From assembly GCA_021774015.1 (NCBI GenBank), contig JAJFJO010000194.1, forward strand, positions 1 to 8,950: a stretch of 8,950 bases of DNA. The letters are read 5' to 3'. Source of the stretch: Gammaproteobacteria bacterium (lineage in GTDB: Bacteria > Pseudomonadota > Gammaproteobacteria > Coxiellales > Coxiellaceae). Position numbers and translations under genes: made by a program. Shown in pieces: positions 1-6,503 of this stretch (the first letter of the stretch is position 1; each line of letters opens with the position of its first letter). The notes beneath the pieces are model-generated. The model did not search any database, was not told the origin of the DNA, and worked only from the letters and a program-made list of their open reading frames with translations.

Positions 1-70
1 TGCCTATAGCCCCACTTTCCTTAAGGCAGAATTAACTGGCTGAAAAAACACACTTTTTAGCAAAATTTAG

Positions 71-99
71 TTGATTAAAAAAAACCACAGTGGAATAAT
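71..99 (+). promoter_or_regulatory. Candidate sigma70 promoter with extended -10
   Basis: TTGATT at 71-76 (4 of 6 to the -35 consensus) is followed after exactly 17 bases by AATAAT at 94-99 (5 of 6 to the -10 consensus). A TGG sits directly before the -10, which fits an extended -10 (TGn) element. Transcription would begin near 106, upstream of the hairpin at 134-185. That would leave a leader of about 110 bases before the ATG at 218. This is a pattern match in A/T-rich DNA, so chance occurrence is possible. Confidence 0.5.
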
Positions 100-133
100 C
101 AAACCTAACAACACTATTTGGATGTATTAAAAC

Positions 134-185
134 AATCCTAAAATTTTCAGCAAGGACACGCTGCGAATTTTAGGATTATTTTTTT
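134..185 (+). terminator. Terminator-like hairpin between promoter candidate and gene start
   Basis: A perfect 12-bp inverted repeat, AATCCTAAAATT (134-145) and AATTTTAGGATT (166-177), continues inward through a T-G wobble and one mismatch into CAGC (148-151) paired with GCTG (160-163). That leaves an eight-base loop, and seven T residues (179-185) follow. This is the form of an intrinsic terminator, although the lower stem is A/T-rich. It may end transcription of a gene to the left of the window. Because a promoter candidate lies upstream and a start codon 32 bases downstream, it may instead act as an attenuator of the next gene or as the 3' end of an RNA of about 80 bases. Confidence 0.6.
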
Positions 186-217
186 CTATTAGATTATTTA
201 AAAAATGAGAGAGTCAA

Positions 218-2089
218 ATGCCTGAACATAGAGATAATGGTGCTGGTGCTGCACTGCTTGGAGGTGCTGCTGGAGATGCTGCTAGAGATGGAACTAGAAC
301 TCATGATACTGCTAATTATGGCACTACTGAAAATTCAGGCGATGATACAATTATACCGGTAGCAAGTGGTGGAGGTGCCGCTGGAGATGTTGCTGTCGCT
401 ATGAAAATAGTAAGTTTTAGAGATAAGCTTAAAAGCAATGATCCAAACACGTTTAGACATGCTTTAGATATAATTGGTAGACAAGTTGATAAACATAGTA
501 ATTTTTCACTCTCAAACCCGCAGTCAATAGCACTTGGTTTTCTTGCTGCAGGGTTTGCTTACTTTGCTGTTCAATCGGGTATTCCTTTTTTAGATGTTGC
601 CGAAGAAGATGCAACAGCTATGTGGCCTCAAGGTTTTTTAGCCCCCTTTCATAAGGCGGTTGCGCCCGCGTGCGCAGCAGGTGCAAATGCATCATTAAAT
701 GAATACTTTTTCTTTTTTGCTGTTTATCAAATATTAAGTTCGTTTAATGTTAGACAATTTGAGAAAGAATTAAAAATAGAGCGGCGCTTGCTATTGGTTG
801 CGTTTATTAATATAGCTGCATTGGGGTATGCATTTTCTTCGGCGATCCCATTTACAACATTAAATCCTAAGTATTGGCTCACTATGCTTGTCGTGATTAG
901 TGCTATTCATTTTCTAGGTTCAAAACTCGTACTTGAATATGCTGCAACTATGCCAAAATTTATTAAAAGTATTTGGCTGAACGATAACCATAAGGATGCT
1001 GATCAGAGAAATCTATTGAGCTGGTTTGCTAAAAAAGCTACTGAAGCTAAAACTGAGCTTCAAGTCTGCTTTGGCAGTGCTGAAGAAGATTGGTCGGGTT
1101 TGAAGCCATTGCAGATATTTCAGGAAAAGCTCGCTTATTTTTTATCTAATCCTGAGAGGTGCTTCGATGAATTAGGAACTCCTGTAGGAGCGAAAGCTGA
1201 AAATATAATTCATTATATTGATTCTTTGGATACAAAGAGTGTGATGACACAGCCAGGAAGAGTTTGGCAAAAAAGTATTGCTCGCTATATTGAAATAAGA
1301 TTGCTGCAACTGGTGGTTATCGCTGCAACTATTTATTATTCGCTATGGGGTTATTTTGGAAATAGCGATGACCTTGCCAAGCAAGAGGTGCAAAAAGAAT
1401 TTCATAAAACTTTATCAAAGATGAATGAAACCAGTCTTGGCATAACACTAATGCTAGCCTTATGCGGTTTAATTATATATGTAACAGTGATGACACTGGA
1501 TGAGTTGCAGAAAGCAGTAATTGAGGAACCTATTCAGAAATGGCTTGCTAAAAGAAACAGACGTCAAGCAGCCCCAGCAGCCACTGGAGCTTATGGATCT
1601 GATTCTGATTCTGGTTCTGATTCTGATTCTGCTTCTGCTTCTGCTTCTGGTTCTGGTTTTGATTCTGAGGCAACTGGGAGCAGTGGTTCAGAAGTAGATG
1701 ATGAGGCTAGCGGAATTATAGCCTGCAACAGAGGGCTCAGTAGAACTCGGCCTCGGCCTCGCACACACCATGTGTCACCAGCGCAAGAAAGAATTCTTAC
1801 ACTAATAGCCGTTTTAAAATATCTGGGTTTGATCGCGGGCTATATTGTTGCTAACGAGTCATCCTCAACAACGAATGTATTAAATGAGCAGCACGGCATG
1901 GACTCTACATTTGCTAAAATTGTATCACAAGGAACGACAGCGCTTTTTAATGGTGAAGGTATAGCACAAGCAGTTCGCACATTTTCTAGTGCAGGCAGCG
2001 ATAGATTGAAGTTTAGTGCTGAAGAACGTGAAATGATAGCCACTGCAAACGGGCTTTCAACAGCCCTTTCGACGGCAGCAAAAAAATAA
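218..2089 (+). CDS. Multi-pass membrane protein of unknown function with Ser/Asp repeat linker
   Basis: I do not recognise a family for this 623-residue protein. Residues 1-60 are Gly/Ala-rich and probably disordered. Strongly hydrophobic segments lie near residues 102-122, 158-176, 190-210, 219-239, 361-380, 407-427 and 524-545, so about six or seven membrane passes are likely. A hydrophilic domain of some 120 residues (about 241-360) separates the fourth and fifth. Residues 461-480 are Ser-Asp, Ser-Ala and Ser-Gly dipeptides, followed by an acidic stretch and an Arg/Pro-rich patch (509-516, RTRPRPRT). There is no signal peptide and no enzyme motif I can name. The C-terminus carries EERE (602-605) followed by small and hydroxyl residues, which loosely resembles the E-block of Dot/Icm substrates. 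The start at 218 is supported by GAGAGAG at 207-213. The TAA is followed by no convincing terminator. It is certainly coding; its role, possibly a surface, secreted or host-directed protein, is open. Confidence 0.85.
   Translation: MPEHRDNGAGAALLGGAAGDAARDGTRTHDTANYGTTENSGDDTIIPVASGGGAAGDVAVAMKIVSFRDKLKSNDPNTFRHALDIIGRQVDKHSNFSLSNPQSIALGFLAAGFAYFAVQSGIPFLDVAEEDATAMWPQGFLAPFHKAVAPACAAGANASLNEYFFFFAVYQILSSFNVRQFEKELKIERRLLLVAFINIAALGYAFSSAIPFTTLNPKYWLTMLVVISAIHFLGSKLVLEYAATMPKFIKSIWLNDNHKDADQRNLLSWFAKKATEAKTELQVCFGSAEEDWSGLKPLQIFQEKLAYFLSNPERCFDELGTPVGAKAENIIHYIDSLDTKSVMTQPGRVWQKSIARYIEIRLLQLVVIAATIYYSLWGYFGNSDDLAKQEVQKEFHKTLSKMNETSLGITLMLALCGLIIYVTVMTLDELQKAVIEEPIQKWLAKRNRRQAAPAATGAYGSDSDSGSDSDSASASASGSGFDSEATGSSGSEVDDEASGIIACNRGLSRTRPRPRTHHVSPAQERILTLIAVLKYLGLIAGYIVANESSSTTNVLNEQHGMDSTFAKIVSQGTTALFNGEGIAQAVRTFSSAGSDRLKFSAEEREMIATANGLSTALSTAAKK
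1598..1657 (+). repeat. In-frame hexanucleotide repeat (TCTGAT/TCTGCT/TCTGGT)
   Basis: Ten consecutive hexamers of the form TCTGNT begin at 1598 in codon phase. In order they are GAT, GAT, GGT, GAT, GAT, GCT, GCT, GCT, GGT and GGT after each TCT. Two degenerate units (TTTGAT, TCTGAG) follow up to 1669. The repeat encodes Ser alternating with Asp, Ala or Gly at residues 461-480. Gain or loss of units keeps the reading frame, so slippage would change the linker length rather than switch the gene off. Confidence 0.9.
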
Positions 2090-2123
2090 CGTTATTTATG
2101 TGCCGCACTTAGTGAAAAATCCG

Positions 2124-2147
2124 CCTATTGTTAGATAGATCAATAGG
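2124..2147 (+). other. Small hairpin between the first two genes, not a clear terminator
   Basis: CCTATTG (2124-2130) can pair with CAATAGG (2141-2147) across a ten-base loop. No T-run follows, so an intrinsic terminator is unlikely. It is the only stem of note in the 127 bases between the 623-residue gene and the Rap1a/Tai-like gene apart from the dyad over the latter's start. Its meaning is unclear. Confidence 0.3.
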
Positions 2148-2180
2148 TTGGGTGTAAAAAGCAGATATCCAAAGATAGTC

Positions 2181-2186
2181 TATAAT
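2181..2186 (+). promoter_or_regulatory. -10 box for the Rap1a/Tai-like gene
   Basis: A perfect TATAAT lies 30 bases before the chosen ATG at 2217 and predicts a transcription start near 2193, giving a leader of about 24 bases. The position 17 bases upstream (2158-2163, AAAGCA) is a poor -35, so an activator may be needed or the promoter may be weak. This box suggests the small gene has its own transcript rather than depending on the gene upstream. Confidence 0.45.
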
Positions 2187-2215
2187 TACTCTACATCTGT
2201 TTATGGAGTAATTAT
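2182..2215. promoter_or_regulatory. 10-bp inverted repeat spanning the -10 box and ribosome binding site
   Basis: ATAATTACTC (2182-2191) is perfectly repeated in inverse as GAGTAATTAT (2206-2215), with 14 bases between the arms. The left arm covers most of the -10 box. The right arm covers most of the GGAG ribosome binding site and the bases before the ATG. If transcription starts near 2193 the left arm is not in the RNA, so a DNA-level operator is more likely than an RNA hairpin. If transcription starts further upstream, the same arms could hide the ribosome binding site in a stem. Confidence 0.4.
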
Positions 2216-2216
2216 C

Positions 2217-2618
2217 ATGAAACTAAAAGTCACATTGACGTCTTTGGTCCTGCTCGTTTGTACCGCCCCTGCATTTGCAACATTAACCGGAGAAGAACTA
2301 TTAAATCGCTGTAAGGCAACCGGTAGCGATTATAAAATTGGTTTTTGTCGAGGTTATATTGCGTCGTTTTTAGATACGTATGTATTAACGCATGCAGTGC
2401 ACAAAGTGCCTAAAGGCCGCAAGTTATTTTGCTTGCCATCTGATGGGATTCCTTTGCGTAGTGCCGTTGATGTGGCAGTTCAATATCACCAAGCTAACAA
2501 TAAAGATTTACACAAATCTGCACGCACCCTACTCTTCAAAGCGTTTATGAAAAAATATCCTTGTGGTGCGCCAAAAGGAAGTGGTATTCGCGGTGGTAAT
2601 AGTGAGAGACGTTTGTAA
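2217..2618 (+). CDS. Exported Rap1a/Tai-family immunity-like protein
   Basis: The product is 133 residues with a classical Sec signal peptide: MKLK, a hydrophobic core, and a likely signal peptidase I cut after AFA (residue 21). The mature part resembles the Rap1a/Tai immunity family: a GEELLNRC opening, C44 then GYIASFLDTY, FCLPSDG at 71-77, a helix ending in a run typical of AVQYHQAN, and a closing FKAFMKKYPC. The four mature cysteines (C32, C44, C72, C116) could form two disulfides in the periplasm. Known members neutralise type VI secretion amidase effectors, but many homologues stand alone with no known partner, and no amidase or VgrG/Hcp gene is seen here. The ATG at 2217 was preferred over an upstream in-frame TTG (2148) because it gives an intact signal peptide and has GGAG at 2205-2208, eight bases before it. 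Family assignment is by pattern recognition and is likely; its activity here is inference. Confidence 0.75.
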   Translation: MKLKVTLTSLVLLVCTAPAFATLTGEELLNRCKATGSDYKIGFCRGYIASFLDTYVLTHAVHKVPKGRKLFCLPSDGIPLRSAVDVAVQYHQANNKDLHKSARTLLFKAFMKKYPCGAPKGSGIRGGNSERRL

Positions 2619-2639
2619 TTTTTTTTGTTGAACTAAGAA

Positions 2640-2679
2640 ACATCCCGCTTATTTTAAAAGAATACGGGGTGTTTTTTTT
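2640..2679 (+). terminator. Rho-independent terminator after the Rap1a/Tai-like gene
   Basis: ACATCCCG (2640-2647) pairs with CGGGGTGT (2665-2672), with one T-G wobble, and imperfect pairing continues inward. Eight T residues (2672-2679) follow directly. It starts 21 bases after the TAA at 2616-2618 and points along the plus strand only. It separates the small gene from the phospholipid-recycling gene downstream. Confidence 0.85.
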
Positions 2680-2782
2680 AGCATTTTTTCAGGATGTTTT
2701 CTTTCTGTTCGCTTTTGACCCAGAAAAATACACGTTAACACCAAATCATTGTCTAAAAATAACAAACTAATATCAGTTAAAA

Positions 2783-2794
2783 GTAATGCATTAC
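2783..2794. promoter_or_regulatory. Perfect 12-bp palindrome, possible operator
   Basis: GTAATGCATTAC is its own reverse complement, and CTAAT (2767-2771) and ATTAG (2795-2799) lie outside it as a second, asymmetric pair of arms. It lies in the gap about 245 bases upstream of the lplT-aas fusion gene. It could be a dimeric regulator site, but no promoter can be tied to it. The same half-site hexamers (GCATTA/TAATGC) occur at 8354-8371 and 8386-8391. Confidence 0.3.
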
Positions 2795-2868
2795 ATTAGC
2801 TCCCTGCTTTTTGTGTCTATTTTGCAAGCAGTTAATTGAAGTAATACATGAGGTCTATCGGTTGGGAA

Positions 2869-2892
2869 TTGGTAGTTGGTAGTTGGTAGTTG
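2869..2892. repeat. Tandem heptamer repeat TTGGTAG x3 plus partial
   Basis: Three perfect copies of TTGGTAG occupy 2869-2875, 2876-2882 and 2883-2889, followed by a partial TTG. The preceding sequence (TTGGGAATTGG region, 2862-2872) looks like a diverged extension. Heptanucleotide arrays of this general kind are known as short non-coding tandem repeats in some bacteria, notably cyanobacteria. Unit number may vary between strains. No coding role is likely. Confidence 0.85.
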
Positions 2893-3027
2893 TTTTTAGT
2901 GATGATTCTTGTCCGTGGGTGCCAGTAGATGGTTGGCTGGTATTGGTGTTTTTTATGGGTAACCATGCAAAAAACATCCCTCAAATCACTAAAAAATGCT
3001 ATTATCTCCGCTGGTTTGCAGCAGCAA

Positions 3028-3032
3028 AAGGA
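3028..3032 (+). promoter_or_regulatory. Ribosome binding site that fixes the start of the lplT-aas fusion
   Basis: AAGGA at 3028-3032 lies six bases before the ATG at 3039. The other in-frame starts, TTG at 2883 and ATG at 2955, lack a comparable site. This supports the 1154-residue form of the protein. Confidence 0.7.
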
Positions 3033-3038
3033 CATTCT

Positions 3039-6000
3039 ATGGAGCTCAGTAAAATTAAGGGGTTTTATCCCTATCTTATGGTCGTGTTTTTCAATTCATT
3101 TATCGATCTTGGCCATAAAATTCTGATTCAAGACACGCTGTATCAAACTGCCACTGGCCCGATGTATACGATTTTATCTGCAATTATCAATGCGCTCATA
3201 TTACTTCCCTACATACTATTATTTACTCCGTCAGGTTTTTTATCGGATAAATTTGCCAAAGTAAGTGTATTGCGAATCACTGCAGCGGCGGCGATCCCCT
3301 TAACAATCATTATCACGTGGTGTTATTACCAAGGTTATTTTTGGGGTGCATTTGCTTTAACCTTATCGTTATCGATACAAAGTGCGATTAACTCACCCGC
3401 AAAATATGGTTTTATTAAAGAAATATTTGGTAAAGAGCATTTAGCGTCTGCTAATGCGCTCGTACAAACATTGGCGATTATTGCCATCTTGGGCGGCACC
3501 TTCGCTTTCACCATACTATTTACGCACTACCTTACGGTAGACAACTTACTGCAAGCAAAAGACCACTCATTACTGTTGAAGTCTTTTGCACCGGCAGGTT
3601 TTTTCTTAATCTTATTTTCTATGTTTGAAACGCTGATGACATTTTTGCTTCCGAAAAAATCAGCGGCTGATCCCAGCTCAACGTACTCAGTTTCAAAATA
3701 TGTTCGTGGTCAATATATAAGACCCTATCTAAAGTCGGTGCAGCGCAGGCCGGTTATTTTGACGAGTATTCTCGGGCTTGCTTTGTTCTGGGCGATTAAC
3801 CAGGTGTTACTAGCAGGATATGGGGCCTTCTTAAAAGAGCATGTGGGCCATGTGAGTGCGCTATTTGCACAAGGTTCGTTAGCGATTGGTGGGTTGGGTA
3901 TTTTGTTTGGTGCACTTTATGCGGGCAAAATATCTGAAGGATTTATTGAAACAGGCTTAATACCGGCGGCAGCAATCGGTATTACAGTAGGGCTGTTTTT
4001 TATTCCTATCAATAAGAATGAAATTTTCATTGTGTTGCTTTTCTTGGTTTACGGATTTTTTGGTGGTATGTTAATTGTCCCTTTAAATGCATTGATACAA
4101 TTTAGCGCGGGGCGGCGCGAGCTAGGTAAGGTCTTAGCCACCAATAATTTCATACAAAATATTTTCATGGTTGGCTTTTTAGTGGCTACCGTTATACTCA
4201 CTTATCTAGGCGCAGATAGTCGCGTCACGCTCTATGGGCTATTCGTTCTTTCTTTAGGTGCAACCATTTATGCCTTTGTGAAACTACCGCAATCTTTGGT
4301 GCGTTTTGTTATTTATTTTATTGTCTCCAAATTTTATCGTATTACCGTGTTAGGGTTAGAAAATATGCCGTCGACTCGAGGTGTGTTTTTATTGGGTAAT
4401 CATACTAGTTTTCTTGACTGGGCGATTTTGCAAATTGCTTCCCCTCGCCCCATTCGCTTTGTATTGGAACGTTCGATTTATGAAAAATGGTATTTGAATT
4501 GGTTGTTACGTTATTTTTCTATTATTCCTATTTCACGAGGTGCGAGCAAAGAAGCAATAGCACGTATTCGTACGGCGTTAAATGACGGTCATGTGGTTTG
4601 TTTGTTTCCCGAAGGTTGCTTAAGCCGCAATGGCCATGTCGGTACATTCCATACAGGTTTTGAGCGTGCTGCTGTGGATACCAAAGCCGTTATTATGCCT
4701 TTTTATATACGTGGTCTATGGGGGACGACGACATCGTATGCCACCGATCGCTACAAGCGGCTGTCACGTATTCGTACCCGTCGAATTAGCGTCACTTTTG
4801 GTGAGCGCATGTCTGTTGATGCAAAGGCGCCGGAAGTGAAGCGCAAGGTAATGGAGCTGTCTATTCGATCATGGAAATACTATACAAGCACCCTTCTCTC
4901 CCTTCAGTGTGAGTGGTTGCGTCGTGCAGAACAAATGGGGAATACATTGTGTTTAATTGATGGTGTTGGTGGTGAATTTACCCACTACAAATTAATTGCC
5001 GTTGTAATGTATTTTGTACGTAAACTTAAATCGCAATTTGCAGACCAAGATAATATAGGCATCATACTGCCTTCCAGTGCAGGAGGTGTTATTGCTAATT
5101 TAACCGTATTGTGTGCTGGCAAAACGGTTGTTAATTTAAATTATACATCAGGTCTGAATACCGTTAGCTATACGCTAGAAAAGGCGCATATAAAAACGAT
5201 TATTACGTCACATGCTTTTCTTAAGCAATTAAAGGCGCGAGGTTTTGATGTGTCAAGTTTGCTAACCTCTTACAATACACTTTACTTGGAAGACTATAAA
5301 AAACCTTCATCTAAAGTGGCTATTGCGAATAATCTTATGCTGGTTAAAGTGCTCCCTCGCTTTTTATTACAGCGAATTTTCATTAAACCAACGGATAACA
5401 ATAGCACTGCGGCGATACTGTTTAGTAGTGGCAGTGAAGGCAAACCAAAAGGCATTGAGCTGAGTCATCGCAATATTATTGGTAATATCAAACAAATTTC
5501 GAGTGTATTTAATATTAAAGAGCGAGATACGGTACTTAATATATTGCCACTGTTTCATGCGTTTGGGTTGACGGTAACGACACTGATGCCGTTGATTGAG
5601 GGTGTTCCTTTTGTGTGTTACCCAGACCCTACTAATGCAGAAGCCATTGGCAAGTTGGCTTTTCGTTATCGCGTTACGGTGTTATGCGGCACATCAACCT
5701 TCTTTGGTATTTATGCACGTAGCAAAAAAGTCTACCCTATGATGTTTCAACATATACGTCTCGTTATTGCAGGCGCTGAAAAACTATCACTGTCGGTTCG
5801 AGAAGCCTTTAAACAAAAATTTAATTTGGATGTTTATGAGGGTTATGGTGCAACAGAGATTGCACCGGTGGCAAGTGCGAATCTACCGGATGTGTTGTCT
5901 GCTGAAGACTGGCATGTGCATATTGCGAATAAAGTTGGAACGGTGGGTTTACCACTGCCCGGTTCTGCATTTCGGGTTGTGGATCCAGATACCATGGAAG

Positions 6001-6503
6001 AGTTACCAGTGGGTGAGGACGGTTTGATTTTAATCGGTGGTGTGCAGGTGATGAAAGGATATCTAGATGATGTCGATAAAACGGAGTCTGTTCTGATTAA
6101 AGAAAAGAATATTACTTGGTATAAATCAGGTGATAAAGGGCATGTCGATGATGAAGGTTATTTGACAATTGTTGATCGCTATTCACGGTTTGCTAAAATT
6201 GGTGGAGAAATGATTAGTTTAACAGTAGTTGAACAGAGGGTATTAGAGGCGATTAATGAGCCTGATAATCAGGTGATGATTGCCACCCTGCCCGATGCTA
6301 AAAAAGGTGAAAAACTTTGTTTACTATACACGGCCACGTTAGAGCCTGAAGAGATTCATGCTCGTTTATTAAGTTCAGATATTGAAAAATTGATGATTCC
6401 GAGTGTGATGCTTCACATTGATGAGCTGCCTAAGCTCGGTAGTGGCAAGCGTGATTATGTTACTGCAAAACAGATGATGGCTACTGCTCAGGCAAATGCG
6501 TAA
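3039..6503 (+). CDS. aas: Fused lysophospholipid flippase (LplT), acyltransferase (PlsC) and acyl-ACP synthetase (Aas)
   Basis: This 1154-residue inner-membrane protein joins three activities that in E. coli are split between LplT (about 400 residues) and Aas (about 720). Residues 1-420 are an LplT-like MFS domain with some 10-12 hydrophobic helices and a cytosolic SDKFAK motif-A loop (69-74). Residues 432-600 are a PlsC-type acyltransferase with the catalytic HX4D box NHTSFLD (454-460, H455 and D460) and FPEG (523-526). Residues 630-1140 are an AMP-forming ligase. It has the phosphate loop SSGSEGKPKG (796-805), the YEGYGATE box (933-940), YKSGDKG with D1032, R1047 in the hinge region, and PKLGSGK with catalytic-type K1137. 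All key residues look intact. Together they should bring lysophospholipid to the inner leaflet, activate a fatty acid onto ACP and re-acylate the 2-acyl-lyso form, mainly phosphatidylethanolamine. The ATG at 3039 is chosen because family-like sequence starts there and AAGGA precedes it. The next gene overlaps its end by eight bases. Confidence 0.92.
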   Translation: MELSKIKGFYPYLMVVFFNSFIDLGHKILIQDTLYQTATGPMYTILSAIINALILLPYILLFTPSGFLSDKFAKVSVLRITAAAAIPLTIIITWCYYQGYFWGAFALTLSLSIQSAINSPAKYGFIKEIFGKEHLASANALVQTLAIIAILGGTFAFTILFTHYLTVDNLLQAKDHSLLLKSFAPAGFFLILFSMFETLMTFLLPKKSAADPSSTYSVSKYVRGQYIRPYLKSVQRRPVILTSILGLALFWAINQVLLAGYGAFLKEHVGHVSALFAQGSLAIGGLGILFGALYAGKISEGFIETGLIPAAAIGITVGLFFIPINKNEIFIVLLFLVYGFFGGMLIVPLNALIQFSAGRRELGKVLATNNFIQNIFMVGFLVATVILTYLGADSRVTLYGLFVLSLGATIYAFVKLPQSLVRFVIYFIVSKFYRITVLGLENMPSTRGVFLLGNHTSFLDWAILQIASPRPIRFVLERSIYEKWYLNWLLRYFSIIPISRGASKEAIARIRTALNDGHVVCLFPEGCLSRNGHVGTFHTGFERAAVDTKAVIMPFYIRGLWGTTTSYATDRYKRLSRIRTRRISVTFGERMSVDAKAPEVKRKVMELSIRSWKYYTSTLLSLQCEWLRRAEQMGNTLCLIDGVGGEFTHYKLIAVVMYFVRKLKSQFADQDNIGIILPSSAGGVIANLTVLCAGKTVVNLNYTSGLNTVSYTLEKAHIKTIITSHAFLKQLKARGFDVSSLLTSYNTLYLEDYKKPSSKVAIANNLMLVKVLPRFLLQRIFIKPTDNNSTAAILFSSGSEGKPKGIELSHRNIIGNIKQISSVFNIKERDTVLNILPLFHAFGLTVTTLMPLIEGVPFVCYPDPTNAEAIGKLAFRYRVTVLCGTSTFFGIYARSKKVYPMMFQHIRLVIAGAEKLSLSVREAFKQKFNLDVYEGYGATEIAPVASANLPDVLSAEDWHVHIANKVGTVGLPLPGSAFRVVDPDTMEELPVGEDGLILIGGVQVMKGYLDDVDKTESVLIKEKNITWYKSGDKGHVDDEGYLTIVDRYSRFAKIGGEMISLTVVEQRVLEAINEPDNQVMIATLPDAKKGEKLCLLYTATLEPEEIHARLLSSDIEKLMIPSVMLHIDELPKLGSGKRDYVTAKQMMATAQANA

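Larger units (their letters stand above)
1..217. other. Non-coding leader at the left edge, upstream of the 623-residue gene
   Basis: No complete gene fits here. In frame 2 a short open stretch runs from base 2 to a TGA at 41-43 and would end in residues AYSPTFLKAELTG. It could be the C-terminal tail of an upstream plus-strand gene, but 13 residues are too few to decide. The rest is A/T-rich and holds a promoter candidate, a terminator-like hairpin and a weak GAGAGAG ribosome binding site (207-213), all placed just before the ATG at 218. Confidence 0.6.
2680..3038. other. Long non-coding stretch before the phospholipid-recycling gene
   Basis: These roughly 360 bases hold no gene I can support. 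Present are a 12-bp palindrome (2783-2794), a tandem heptamer repeat (2869-2892) and a G/T-rich run to about 2960. No promoter with both boxes at proper spacing stands out; the best matches are weak, for example TTGACC at 2715-2720 without a good -10. The plus-strand frame of the next gene stays open back to 2883, but those extra residues do not look like the protein family. Confidence 0.6.

Noticed and set aside
1840..2043. Minus-strand open frame opposite the end of the 623-residue gene
   Set aside because: Shadow of the real coding strand with no ribosome site or recognisable product.
2051..2069. Hairpin GGGCT/AGCCC with TTT inside the end of the 623-residue gene
   Set aside because: Only five pairs and three T residues, located before the stop codon; it is more simply explained by the coding sequence.
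2084..2097. 14-bp perfect palindrome AAATAACGTTATTT over the stop codon of the 623-residue gene
   Set aside because: Almost wholly A/T with a four-base loop at most; likely chance, with no T-run that would make it a terminator.
2148..2216. Longer form of the Rap1a/Tai-like gene starting at a TTG
   Set aside because: It would put 23 polar residues before the signal peptide and start upstream of the -10 box; the ATG at 2217 has a proper GGAG site.
218..2618. Toxin-immunity pair formed by the first two genes
   Set aside because: The first product has no toxin or amidase motif and the second appears to have its own promoter; kept only as a question under the findings, not annotated.
2869..2892. 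Possible CRISPR-like or phage attachment repeat
   Set aside because: The units are seven bases, directly abutting and without spacers; no cas, integrase or tRNA gene is present.
2832..3035. Minus-strand open frame of 67 residues in the gap before lplT-aas
   Set aside because: It is partly translated from the TTGGTAG heptamers (giving a Leu-Pro-Thr-Thr-Asn type repeat), has no good ribosome site and no family-like sequence.
2883..3038. 52-residue N-terminal extension of the lplT-aas fusion
   Set aside because: The TTG start lies in the heptamer repeat, the residues do not look like the LplT family, and AAGGA before 3039 marks a better start.
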